The position numbers and the translations under genes were made by a program. Below, one piece after another: positions 25,481 through 36,815 of a DNA stretch of 64,000 bases. The notes under the pieces are model-generated. The model was given only the letters and a program-made list of their open reading frames with translations. It did not search any database and was not told the origin of the DNA. The DNA is from Mactromeris polynyma (Eukaryota > Mollusca > Bivalvia > Venerida > Mactridae). Numbering within the stretch: the first letter of the stretch is position 1; the number at the start of each line of letters is the position of its first letter. Location: assembly GCA_032209605.1 (NCBI GenBank), contig JASFXZ010000001.1:42598619-42662618 (forward strand). The letters run 5' to 3'.

Positions 25481-26416
25481 ATATTTCGCCGTCTTATGTT
25501 AAATGTTAATATAAATACTGGGACTCAACTTGCCTAACGGTATGCTTCTGTCGCATAACTGAGCACAGAACAAATTCGTTACAAAGCATAAAGCTTCCAG
25601 TTTGATATCGTTGAATCCTAACGGAGGAATAAAATTTACAGCTAACATTAATTTTAGTTAATTCCATGTAATTGGATAAAACGTACTGGAAGTCCTAACA
25701 AAATAAACTACATTAAAAAGATTCATTAAAAATCAATACATAATATTGCGTAAACGCCCGTAAAGATAACAACAACAGCCAAAGACGGCTTGATATCTGT
25801 TATAAATCACACATCGTTTCGCTGTTGTGTGTAATTGAAGAAAACAAAGATATAATTAAGAGAAGGAACAGAAACGCATGGATAATTGATTACACATCTC
25901 ACAGCTATCAAAAGGTTCTGTAATAATACAGTGTTAAATTGATTTGTTGTCTTTTTAAACCGGACTGTGTATGAGGCGTATTACCTTTGCAAGGAGTAAA
26001 TAATTTAATAACTTGTAGCCATATACAGTATAACACGGTACCATGTATTAGGATAGTGTAAAGAACTAGATGAAGGAAACATTGATCATATCAAGAGAAC
26101 ATTCCAATATTGATTACCACAATAAAAAGTTGAAGTTAGAATTATTATGGGAATTGTAATTTATACAAATTTAAGAAAATGCAACATCAATGACAAGTAA
26201 AGCTTTTACATACATGTCTACATGTCAACAAGAAGTTATATTTTCCAAGAGATTTTTAGCGGAAAACGTCGGTTATTTTAAAAAGACAGACTAATAACCA
26301 AATAATTTACCATTTTCATATACATCTATCTTGTTGGCCAGTGTTTCATGCGATTTGTTTATGTAATTTTATTCTTGATTGATAAATGTGTTTGGACAAT
26401 GATAATTAAATGTCCC
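25481..26416. other. Intergenic, nothing recognised
   Basis: AT-rich; no gene, array or shared repeat seen. Confidence 0.4.
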
Positions 26417-27030
26417 TCTAAGTCTAAGTCTGACCTTCAACTGAGCAGCCAGAACCGTACGTTTTGCACATCGTTTCAATACGGTGAACATGTATTGCAT
26501 GTTATTTTAAAATCCTAAAATCGGTTCAAACGTTATGGAGCGGACATGCGTTGTCACAGACAGACTGACGAACAGACAACCCAGGCACAAACAATATGTT
26601 TCCCATGTGTATATGGGGGAGACTTCAAAAAATGCATAAGATATCGAGATAACAAGAACTATAGTCATATGACCTTTAACCTGTTAGTTTGACCTTGACA
26701 TTGAAGCAAGCGGTTGAAACATACGCTCTCCCACATCGTATCGATATCATGAACATTTTTGCCAAGTTATTAAGGTGTTCAAGAGATATAAAGCAAACAC
26801 GAAATATAGTCCTTTGACCTCGAAATGTGACCAATGTCCTCAACTGAGCAGCTAGAACCGTGTTTTGCACATCGTCTCAGTATGGTGAACATTTGTGGCA
26901 AGTTATCTCAAAATCCTTCAAGCAGTACAAAAGTTATAGAGCGAATACGATTTGAGACAGACGGGCAGACATTCCGAGCAAAACAACATGTCTCCCCCGC
27001 ATTACATTGGGGAGACATGTTGTTTTGCCT
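26417..27030. repeat. Mollusc-type interspersed repeat with three related modules
   Basis: Three related segments follow one another (about 26417-26620, 26650-26812 and 26814-27030). Each has the order: a GACCT-containing head, a TTTTGCACATCGT-like or CTCCCACATCGT-like string, GGTGAACAT or CATGAACAT, AAGTTAT or ATGTTAT, and GTTATNGAGCG (absent from the middle one). Segments 1 and 3 then have a GACAGAC-rich tail and a GGGGGAGAC-like end. From memory this pattern is common in bivalve genomes as a non-autonomous DNA element. There is no coding capacity. The middle module is the most decayed. Confidence 0.6.
26978..27028. repeat. Perfect 20-bp inverted repeat (hairpin) ending the 26.4-27.0 kb element
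   Basis: GCAAAACAACATGTCTCCCC at 26978-26997 is matched exactly in reverse complement by 27009-27028, with an 11-base loop. It lies at the right end of the third module and probably forms the element's terminus. A half-match (CCATGTGTATATGGGGGAGA near 26603-26622) lies at the end of the first module. Confidence 0.8.
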
Positions 27031-27219
27031 TTAAACTGTGACATTAAAACTGCTTTATTATATACTTTCTAGATTTCAAGACATTTAGATTGACTTCAGA
27101 TTTTTAACTTTATAATATATAAATACATGTACACATTTCTATTCAAATGTTCAGGAAATGTGTTTCCATTCACTCAAATTGACTGTGCGTTTTTAAATAA
27201 CTCCACTTGAAAAGGCTTC

Positions 27220-27490
27220 TGCACTATAAGCCATCGACTTAGAGGATTGAGCAAACAAATGATAGTTTCATTCAGTTATTTTATCTTTATATTCATCGAA
27301 GGCAGATGATTTTCATTACGACAAAAAAACCTAATTGCCTGTCGTAAAGTATCAACAAACAAAAGCATACCAGTGAGAGCAATGGATATTGCATATTGAT
27401 TATTGTATATACCTTCAATTTGTATTTCGTTAACAAACGAGGGAAACAATACATTTTGCTTGAATAATCAATGTCTATCAATTTGATCAG
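27220..27490 (+). repeat. Block similar to 17215-17420
   Basis: Partner of 17215-17420 (see there). The clearest shared words are AATGGATATTG and TTGAATAATCAATG. Confidence 0.5.
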
Positions 27491-27949
27491 GAAGTGGTTT
27501 ATTCTGTTCTTATCATTGAACTGTCATTCCTTTGTTTGACATGTACAAAAGATGGCCCTTACATGCCTGGCTACAAGGCTTTCATCTTTCCATTAAAAAT
27601 TGTTGTTAATTATTAGCCTAAATTGCAATATGGGACTCACATCATTACACATATAAATAATTTGTGTGAACAAATGTTAATAAAAACTGCGCAACATGTC
27701 TGTAATGACAATGAGACATTTTTAATATACGACATAGGATTAAACCGTTTGGAAAATTCGGCTATATAATAGAACGGATTTTTTCTTTCAAAGGACTTGA
27801 TGTTCATTTTTTAATTTGGAAAGTTGATCATCTGATAATGTGTATATGTCCATGTTTCCTTGTGATTTAGGTTTCGCTGTGCACATTATATGTAGCCTTT
27901 CATGCTCGCCTTCATTTATCCGGATTGTATTCTGAGTTTGACCTGTTCT
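27491..27949. other. Intergenic, nothing recognised
   Basis: AT-rich; no features beyond faint continuation of the similarity to 17.4-17.5 kb. Confidence 0.35.
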
Positions 27950-28060
27950 GGATTATCTCCCCCTTTTTGTCCACTGCTACCACTCTCCCAATTTTTTTAT
28001 ATAATCAGCTAGACTGTTCCGTATTACTCATCGGAGGCAATGTCTTGCGAATATGTCGGT
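27950..28060 (-). repeat. Dispersed repeat R1, partial copy, reverse orientation
   Basis: Reverse-complement match to the R1 middle: CCCCCTTTTTGTCC, ACTCTCCCAATTTTTTTATA, ATCAGCTAGACTGTTCC. Decayed at both ends; T-rich sequence follows. Confidence 0.5.
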
Positions 28061-28689
28061 TCGTTCACCAATTTGATTTCTCTTCATTCATTTTCTTTTT
28101 TTTCTTTTGCCTGTATAGCCATTTTCTCTTTTCTGGCACTTATAGAGACGCAAGTCATTAAATGTCTCCTTGCGTTTGGATTAAACCTTTAATCACGAGA
28201 AAAGTTTATACGTTTGTATCATTAAAAGCATGTTTAATATAATTCATTGTGGTTTCCTACCATTTGTGATTACTGTTTAGTGGAATTATAATTCATCACT
28301 ATCATTAAACGGAAGGACAATTTCGTTAACTGTTAATTAGACAAAAGGATATGTCTAAATAACTCCGTAATTTAAAACATGTTTCAGATGTTTTAAAGAG
28401 GCAATAGTCGCAAATCTACGTTGACAATGCAATACTTGAAAAGGTGAAAAATAATGCGAGGCAAGGGAAATCTAAATTCAGAAATCGTAACTTCCCCCAA
28501 AGAAGACTAGACAATGATAACTATTAATATGTATACGTGTAAAAATGTAAATCACTTAAGCCATTTTAAAAAGAAAGCGGTTTGTTGAAAATATCGAATG
28601 AGCCGAGAGTAAATTATTTGTCTGTTATAGCGTATGTTATCATTGTTAGCTATCTGTCTAACAATATTGTTATAACACTATTTTGTATT
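28061..28689. other. Intergenic, nothing recognised
   Basis: AT-rich spacer leading into duplication unit A; T-rich near 28085-28110. Confidence 0.4.
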
Positions 28690-29120
28690 TGATGTCCGTC
28701 CTGTGTGTGCAGTTCTCGTCATACTGCAAATCAATAGAAAATGTATTCTTTTGGATATAAATATATATTATGCTAACAGCAACGCATTATTCATTAATAT
28801 GCAAATCCTAATTGCTTTTACGTAGACGTCATACGGAACAATTTGATTATATACAATGAGTATCGGTACAAATTAAGCCGCCATTTCTCTCATCAATTCC
28901 AGATTGCACCGTATCCCCGTCAGAAATAAACACAAATAACCGAATATGCGCAATGATTTATTAGTGTTTTTGCATTATTAGTATGGCCATAGATCTTGCT
29001 GTCTGAGAGTAGTGGTAGATGTTGTTTTCGGTCTACACTATCATCATTTATTCAGACAATGCACGTCATAAATCTGTCTGCTATTCACTGAGTACATTAG
29101 TGATATTATAAGATGAATGT

Positions 29121-29160
29121 CCTCGCTTTGGGTTATTTCACCTCGCTTTGGGTTATTTCA
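29121..29160. repeat. 20-bp direct duplication
   Basis: CCTCGCTTTGGGTTATTTCA occurs twice without a gap or mismatch, just after the first A/B block. It looks recent. Confidence 0.9.
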
Positions 29161-29739
29161 CTATGTATGAATACAGTGAAAACTTGGGTAAAAGATGCAC
29201 AACATGCTATACTTAATGTTCTCGATGTTATTTAAATATTTCTTTACAATAAAACATCAAGGAAGCAAGTGCACAATACTGATATTACAGACAGATCAAT
29301 CAAACACTTGGCGGAATATGAGTATTGCATTGTTAAATGGTAAAAGCTTCATTTTTGACGCACAACAAGATACAAAGTGTATGCCCATCAAGATAAATGC
29401 GTCATATTTTGTTACGACTCTACTTTTTTAAATGCTCGAGGTTTTCCTCTTACAATTCTACTTTATTTGGTAATATAAAGCATATTTGGTGCCTGACTTG
29501 TGGGCAATATAATGGTATTAAAATTACGTCAACTATTTTAAAATGATAACTAGCTATGACGCAGAATTGCAGCCTTTAAGCCGTTTCCTGATTTCTGAAC
29601 TCTCATTCAACATAAATCACTTAATAATAGGGCGCCCGTTTGTGTACCATATACCAGTATTTGACGGAGCAAAGTGTAATAAATGTGGAGTAGGGAACTT
29701 CCCGAGACAGATAAAGGCAAAGGGAGGAGGGCGAGGCGT

Positions 29740-29870
29740 CACATACAGGTAGGGGACAAAAACAAGACCTAAATGATAAGCCTAAGAAAACCAAACATCA
29801 TAGCATCATCACCGAACTCAAAACGAGTGGACTTGAGAGACACAGCATTACACAACACAACAACAAGAGA
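29740..29870 (+). repeat. Repeat R3, copy in unit A
   Basis: A string running CACATACAGGTAGGGGACAA, GAAAACCAAACATCATAGC, ATCATCACCGAACTCAAAAC, then ACTTGAGAGACACAGCATTA. The equivalent place in unit B (40120-40250) holds the same sequence, so this insertion predates the A/B duplication. A third, partial copy is at 51350-51450. Confidence 0.6.
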
Positions 29871-31782
29871 GTTAGAAGTGGTTCTGTTTTTTTGTTTATT
29901 AAGCGCTTGTGGGTATACAATGTTTCGAACAACATTAAATGTGTAATTGCTATTAATTTATAATTTTTCCAATAAAGAACCGGTTCGACCATCGGATCAC
30001 AAAATATGTAATTATAGGCATAACTAAATCAATAATGAAACCTAATAGCATGTTGTTGTATACAATTAAAAGAATGCATATTTGTTTTGATGAAATTACT
30101 CCACGCCATATGATCACTCTTTAATATACCCAAAAGGAAATGTATCAAGTTTTTTTGGTGAAATGAGCCTCTTATTGAAACATTCATGACAAATATTACA
30201 CCCGTCGTGGCATAAGTAATTGATTCTCTTGATTATACGAAAGGCGTTGTCTGGAATGTAATTGTCAAATATTAGAAATAGGTTCAAAAAAGCATTAAGT
30301 AGGTTTATGTTATACAAAGCATTCGTTCAGCATGCTGAAAATTAGACTAAACATATTGTCTGAACTATTCTACAGGAGCCTGGTTCCCAAACTTTGAGTT
30401 TGTTAATAATACTGATACTGGTTCTATTTTTTGCAATTGTCTAATTTTCTCCATTACTGATTTGTTTCTCGATTTGTATACAAAGCTTTGACACGTTACT
30501 GAAACATCTAATATAGTTGGACTTTTCAGACCTGCAGTTAACAAGTACATGCATAGTATCTCAAATTTTGAGTGTACGTTATTATAAGTATCATTCAAAC
30601 AGTGGTACTTTAACGATACCAATCACATACATTATAAGTGCATATGTAAAACAATCCCGAATCCTTATCACTGAGTTCACTAAAAGTGTGCAGGTATCCT
30701 AAAAGATATAAAGCGTTCAATTTCAATGTTATTTTTTAAAATTGACTAAAATGATAATTAAACAGAGTATTGCATTGTAATAATACACTTCTATCAACAC
30801 ATCTTTTAAGATTTGTTTTTTACTTAAAGACCTATTTTACTGGCATGTACTTACTCAAATGCAGCTGTTTCATAGAATTGAAACTCTAGCACCTTTCGCC
30901 ATTCTGAACCATGCCATAACTTTCACAAACGAACATTTAAGAGACTCAGACATTATCAACCACCCAAATCTGTAACTCTTACGCTATCTTTGAAATGCAA
31001 CATAACATAAGGAATACACGCACACACGCACACATAATATACTTATGTACTGGTGTCGATATAAGTACAAAGGAACTCCGATGAGAAAATATACAGTTTG
31101 TACATGAACCTCTGAACACCTCAATTACTGAATATAACACTGCAAGAGCCTCATACTTTCAGATACTCGGAGTAATTCGATAACATATCCTCATTCATCC
31201 ATTATTAAAATCAATTACTTTGGCGTGTCGAATGGCGTTGTTGAACGTAGTCCAGACGCACCCAATAAACTGATTTTTAAGAAAAAATAACACGTTAATA
31301 TGTAACTGGCGGAATGCTCGCAGCAGATAGTTTCTTTTATAATTGAATTTCCAAGTCATTTCCATAATCATTACTTAGATACTAAAACTATCATTTTATG
31401 TCAAAATGACTGTGATACAAATATGTGTAAACCTTTTTTCCATATCATATTGACATTTTTCTCACAAATTCAATACAAGTTTTGCAGTAAATCAAGTTAT
31501 TTGGTGTCATATGAGTTACTTTTAGCGCTAGTGTTTGAATTTTAGAGTATAATTTGCTACAATAAGTCATTATGTAACTGGCGAACATTAATAATTGTAT
31601 CGTGTTGTTGCTCTGGAACACAGATAGACAATTTCCCAGTTTCTCATCAGTATCTAATAGTTTTGTAACAGAAAACCCCATGATAATCGTACGCCATTAT
31701 GATATATCGACCTTCAGTCCAAAATACATTTTGGAAAATATGTATTTTAAAGACGTCATTTAAATTGTCCACTAATGTGGCA

Positions 31783-31998
31783 CTTGTAAAATGAGCCATA
31801 ATGCTTCCCTCACACAAGCCTCTCGGAAAACAACAGTCCATAAAACATCAGGCAATTTAGAAAGTACAAGGGTAAATACGCAAGGGAATTGATGTTCAAG
31901 AAATGGCCTGGCCGATCATTAAGGTCAACAAAGGAGAATTAAAGAGGACAAACGGGAGAGGGGAACTTATTAAATGGGAACTTATTAAATGGAATACA
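31783..31998 (+). repeat. Dispersed repeat R1, copy in unit A
   Basis: Runs in family order through CTTCCCTCACACAAGCCTCT, CGGAAAACAACAGTCCATAA, ACAAGGGTAAATACGCAAGG, GGCCTGGCCGATCATTAAGG, AATTAAAGAGGACAAACGGG and GGAATACATCACAG. It begins where the A/B match at 31780/42655 stops, so it probably inserted after duplication. A 15-bp internal direct duplication lies at 31961-31990. Confidence 0.65.
31961..31990. repeat. 15-bp direct duplication inside an R1 copy
   Basis: GGGAACTTATTAAAT is present twice in a row; other R1 copies have only one equivalent. Confidence 0.85.
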
Positions 31999-32052
31999 TC
32001 ACAGAACGTGGTTGAATAAACGTCTTAACTCGAAACTAAAATAAATCATTAG

Positions 32053-32225
32053 TTGGAGCAGGAAATGCCACATACAACGGTCACAACGAAACCAAGAGCA
32101 CAAGGAGACTAGACAGTACTCAGAACATGGAAACAGTAACAAAAACACGAGAGAAACAACACGAATAGAAATTAAGTAAAGATACGAGTACCACCTTCGA
32201 ACGGTTTGTGTCAAAACCCCACTGA
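32053..32225 (+). repeat. Dispersed repeat R2, copy in unit A
   Basis: Begins GGAGCAGGAAATGCCACATA, continues CAACGGTCACAACG, CAAGAGCACAAGGAG, CAGAACATGGAAACAGTAAC, ACACGAGAGAAACAACACG, and ends in ACCTTCGAACGGTTTGTG. It follows the R1 copy at 31783-31998 within 60 bases. No equivalent is seen in unit B. Confidence 0.55.
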
Positions 32226-32696
32226 GGGTGCTGTTCAGTACACTATGTTCAAGAAGTATAAGATGTGAATGACAATGATTGCATACCCTATGTACTGTAA
32301 TACCCATGCTATCAAGTTGTCATAATGGAATAATATGAGAGAAATATGTTTCAACAATACAAATAAATCATCGTGTATAGTATTATTGTTATGTCAATAA
32401 TGTTAGGTACATCATTCTGTTGAAGAGATATAATTTAGGTGCGGACGCTTGTACTTCATTGTATCATTGTTTAACATATCGCCGAGTTGATATAGGGACT
32501 ATTTCCAGATTGTTTTTAAAAACTTTAACCAACATGAACGGTTCCGAATACAAGAGATAAACAATACAATACGGAAAGGGTTACAGGGTATCGAGTTAAT
32601 AAAATCGCTACAAACACAAGAGAAGTACCACAAACAATCGTGCAGTCGCAACATTATAAACAGTTTTGTCAGTATAGGGAATAACTGCAATATGGC

Positions 32697-34115
32697 AATG
32701 AAGACAGATAACTCGAACTATGTAACAAATCGCTGTGGTATGTAGAAGGAAGATAACTCGAACTATGTAACAAATCGCTGTGGTATGTAGAAGGAAGATA
32801 ACTCGAACTATGTAACAAATCGCTGTGGTATATAGAAGGAAGATAACTCGAACTATGTAAAAAATCGCTGTGGTATATAGAAGGAAGATAACTCGAACTA
32901 TGTAAAAAATCGCTGTGGTATATAGAAGGAAGATAACTCGAACTATGTAAAAAATCGCTGTGGTATATAGAAGGAAGATAACTCGAACTATGTAACAAAT
33001 CCCTGTGGTATATAGAAGGTAGATAACTCGAACTATGTAACAAATCTCTGTGGTATATAGAAGGTAGATAACTCGAACTATGTAACAAATCGCTGTGGTA
33101 TATAGAAGGTAGATAACTCGAACTATGTTACAAATCGCTGTGGTATATAGAAGGAAGATAACTCGAACTATGTAACAAATCGCTGTGGTATATAGAAGGT
33201 AGATAACTCGAACTATGTAACAAATCGCTGTGGTATATAGAACGAAGATAACTCGAACTATGTTACAAATCGCTTTGGTATATAGAAGGAAGATAACTCG
33301 AACTATGTTACAAATCGCTGTGGTATATAGAACGAAGATAACTCGAACTATGTAACAAATCACTGTGGTATATATAAGGTAGATAACTCGAAATATGTTA
33401 CAAATCGCTTTGGTATATAGAAGGAAGATAACTCGAACTATGTTACAAATCGCTTTGGTATATAGAAGGTAGATAACTCGAACTATGTTACAAATCGCTG
33501 TGGTATATAGAACGAAGCTAACTCGAACTATGTAACAACTCGCTGTGGCATATAGAACGAAGATAACTCGAACTATGTAACAAATCGCTGTGGTATATAG
33601 AAGGTAGATAACTCGAACTATGTAACAAATCGCTGTGGTATATAGAAGGAAGATAACTCGAACTATGTTACAAATCGCTGTGGTATATAGAACGAAGATA
33701 ACTCGAACTATGTAACAAATCGCTGTGGTATATAGAAGGAAGATAACTCGAACTATGTAACAAATCGATGTGGTATTTAGAACGAAGATAACTCGAACTA
33801 TGTAACAAATCGCTGTGGTATATATAAAGATATATAGAAGGAAGATAACTCTAACTGTGTTACAAATCGCTGTGGTATATAGAAGGTAGATAACTCGAAC
33901 TATGTTACAAATCTCTGTGGTATATAGAAGGTAGATAACTCGAACTATGTAACAAATCGCTGTGGTATATAGAAGGTAGATAACTCGAACTATGTAACAA
34001 ATCGCTGTGGTATATATAAAGAAGATAACTCGAACTATGTAACAAATCGCTGTGGTATATAGAAGGTAGATAACTCGAACTATGTAACAAATCTCTGTGG
34101 TATATAGAAGGAAGA
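32697..34115. repeat. 45-bp tandem array (about 31 units)
   Basis: The unit reads AAGGAAGATAACTCG, AACTATGTAACAAAT, CGCTGTGGTATATAG (45 bases). Variation is concentrated at a few sites (AAGGAAG / AAGGTAG / AACGAAG; TGTAAC / TGTTAC / TGTAAA; CGCTGT / CGCTTT / CTCTGT). One irregular unit with about a dozen extra bases lies near 33820-33840. Because 45 is divisible by three, the minus strand is open for 522 codons (32608-34176) as a 15-residue hydrophobic repeat. At least one other minus-strand frame is also open over long stretches (for example 32669-33088), so openness is not evidence of coding. Unit B lacks the array. It is best read as a satellite or minisatellite. Confidence 0.93.
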
Positions 34116-34809
34116 CAAACAAGACATTATGTAGATTGTCAAGAGTCTTACAAATATATGTGAAAAGTCTACACAATCTGTAATATAAATGGTGTAGTCT
34201 AGAAGGAAATACTTTGTTTTCCTGGTAAATGGACTGTTGACAAAAATTGGAAGAAAAACGTCAAATAACGATTTATAGTGATAAATGAGGTTATGTGGCA
34301 TTTTCTAATACCCATTTGTCTTTCTTAAAACAATATAAAGTTCAATAGTATTACCATGCTAAAGATAACATGGTTGCCATTTCCAGGTCAGTAGATGAAA
34401 TAAAAAGGGGGACTTCTGAAAATACATCTGATTTAATAATTGGTACTCAGATCACAGTTCCCATTGGAATACGTATTTCGATCCAAGCTGTGAAATTTAA
34501 AATGTCTGAACAGCTACTCATGGATAAATAGGAAAATCTATTAATTAGATATTTTTTATTTATTCATAACGTCGTTCAGGCTGGATGCATATCGTTATGC
34601 CTGTTTATTTGGTTGTACCCCTGGTTTATTTGTGGTTAAATGTATCCCATACACTAATTGTTTTTTCCTAATTGGTCGATAATTTATACGAGTTTTAAGC
34701 GCCTTACTTAAAATAATTAATCAAGGGATTAAGCTTGTAATAAAATATTGAACATATGAAACAGACTTATTGCAATAATAGCCCCAGGTGGCCTTGATTA
34801 ATTCCGTGA
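34116..34809. other. A-specific spacer, nothing recognised
   Basis: AT-rich sequence between the 45-bp array and the next A/B matching block. No counterpart in unit B was found. Confidence 0.4.
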
Positions 34810-35153
34810 CAATATTGAGTTGTGTGTATAGATTACATCGAGACCGACAATGGACGTAGAAATGTTTGTCAGCGGGGAATCTATGTATCGTTTGTCGAGT
34901 GTTGGTCGGTACAAGAGATGTATGTTAGCATAAGTACTGAATGAAATAAAAATGAATACGAAAGCTTGCTTTTGTTTGGCTTCAATATAATTTAATGTTA
35001 CATGATCCACAGAAAAATAACATATCGAGAGATATAAGTGTAATTCAGTTGCAAATATTTCCCATTCTGTTTCTAAACAAACGCAACAATACACAGCCAT
35101 TCCAAATGTGATGTGTAAATTAAGTTGAACAACATTTTAGGTAAGAATATATA

Positions 35154-35427
35154 CGGAACCAGGGGCGGATCCATGTTTTGAGCTTAGGAGGGTGGTAGCT
35201 TTCTGGCCTTTTTTGGTTTTGATCACCGAATGACTGTTGTTTTTATTCTTTATTTTTAAGTTATTAAACGTAAATATAATGCTACAATAAATCACTATCA
35301 CTTATATGAAAATCTTACTATTAAAGATCAGACATACATCTTAGGTTGGGGAAATTTCGGGGACGCACACATGATGCGACCCTCCCCCCCCCCCCCCCCT
35401 CCACCCTGGAACTGCTAGTGGGGACCA
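35154..35427. mobile_element. hAT-like MITE with 8-bp target-site copies
   Basis: The left end (GGGGCGGATCCATG from 35162) and the right end in reverse complement (ACTAGCAGTTCCAGG) are weak terminal inverted repeats of the GGCGGATCCAGG type seen in hAT elements. Flanking 8-mers are CGGAACCA (35154-35161) and GGGGACCA (35420-35427), 6 of 8 identical. Unit B has an uninterrupted GGCGACCA at the equivalent position near 45020, which looks like the empty site. There is no coding capacity, and a run of 17 C lies inside near 35383-35399. The 8-bp duplication fits hAT-type transposases (known for the family). Assignment to hAT is inferred, and the exact ends are uncertain by a few bases. Confidence 0.6.
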
Positions 35428-35914
35428 AAAATAATTTGACCGGACCGGCACGTAGATTATGTTTAAGTTTATATTTTTAGATTTTTTATAAGAAACACAG
35501 GTACTTTAAGTCAACTGATTGATCATGATTCCAGTATAGACAACTTTATTTCATAGTAGGGTTGAGAAAAAGTTGCACTGGGAAATCGCATTCATAAATC
35601 AGTGCGTGTTTTCCCACAAAAAATCCTCGGCACGAAACACAACACTGATGGGGTGGCAGTATAGGAAACAAAGTACAGAGTTCACAGGGAACAATTATTT
35701 GGTTTTGTAAATGTTATACACATGGTGTTGTATTATAGAACACAGCCTCTTGTTTATCTAAATTTGAATGTAACTGGTGTTTTATCGCTATTGCATAGTT
35801 GTATGTCAATTCAAGAATGAATATAACAATAGAATAATATATTTATAAAATATGTAATCGCTTCTATGTTTTCATTTCAACCCACGAGCACGGAGTAAAG
35901 TAATTTACTAACAA

Positions 35915-36335
35915 AAAGAAAAGGAGAGAATAAGTTGCTACAGGGTTAACGCCATGTACAAAAGACAGTGCCTCCTCACACAGACCTCCGGGAAAACACC
36001 AATCCATAAAACATAAGGCAATTGCGGAGGCTACAGAGTGGATACATAATGGGACAGAGGCACAAGGCATGGCATAGAAGACCATAAGAAAAACAACTAG
36101 GAGAATCAAAGAGGACAAACAGTGAAGGGGGGAATAATGGATGGAAAAGATCACAGGACAAGTCAAGACAACTGGCAACAATAGGCCAAACTGGGAAGAC
36201 TAGAACCTGAACACTATATAAAGTGAAAGAATTACACAGGAGAAAGGGAAATATAACACATATTCAAAACAACTCAAAAAGAAATAATAACCATAAAGCG
36301 AATTACAGCCTTGGAACTGTCAGTGAAAAAACTAA
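35915..36335 (+). repeat. Dispersed repeat R1, most complete copy (family reference)
   Basis: About 420 bases. In order: AGGAGAGAATAAGTTGCTAC (5'), AACGCCATGTACAAAAGACA, CCTCCTCACACAGACCTCCG, ACAGAGGCACAAGGCATGG, AGACCATAAG, AATCAAAGAGGACAAACAG, a purine tract, GATGGAAAAGATCACAGGAC, AAGTCAAGACAACTGGCAAC, AATAGGCCAAACTGG, GAACACTATATAAAGTGAAA, AATAATAACCATAAAGCG, and the 3' module CAGCCTTGGAACTGTCAGTG. No terminal inverted repeats, poly-A tail, tRNA head or coding capacity is visible. About fifteen further copies or fragments lie in this window in both orientations. I do not recognise the family. A Helitron- or pearl-like non-autonomous element is possible but unproven. Confidence 0.8.
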
Positions 36336-36649
36336 TATAAATGAAGCACTCACCTATAACCTTTAACATGACAAAAATACATCAATTATTCTTCCTTCTT
36401 TAACTTCCTAAAACAATCAATACAGTTGACGAGCTACGACCACAAGGAGATACAATAGAACAGTGATGTCAATGGTTATTTGGATAATGATACTATGCAT
36501 TATTTTCTTCTGTATTTATAAAACAATTGACGGATTGCAGTTATGCATGAGATATAAAATGAATGAACTGATGCACTGCAATCACAGATTCATTGAATAT
36601 ATCGAAACTATGTGAAGTGAAACAGGAAGACATACAGAGCATGGAAATA

Positions 36650-36815
36650 GTAAAAGAGAGAATAAGTTGCTACATGGAACGCCACATACACAAGACAATA
36701 CCACCCCACACAGACCTCAGGGAAAATATCAGTTAACAAAACATCAGGCATTGAGGAGGTGCAATTGTAAATACGCAAGGGAACAGGGGTGCAAGGAATG
36801 GCCTGGACGACAACT
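36650..36815 (+). repeat. Dispersed repeat R1, 5' half
   Basis: AAAGAGAGAATAAGTTGCTA, CATGGAACGCCACATACACA, CACCCCACACAGACCTCAGG, then GGAACAGGGGTGCAAGGAAT and GGCCTGGACGAC, where similarity ends. It lies only 315 bases after the previous copy and is A-specific. Confidence 0.7.

Noticed and set aside
32608..34176. 522-codon minus-strand frame as a repeat-protein gene
   Set aside because: It coincides with a 45-bp array (15 codons per unit), a second frame is also open over long stretches, and there is no non-repetitive protein sequence of any length around it.
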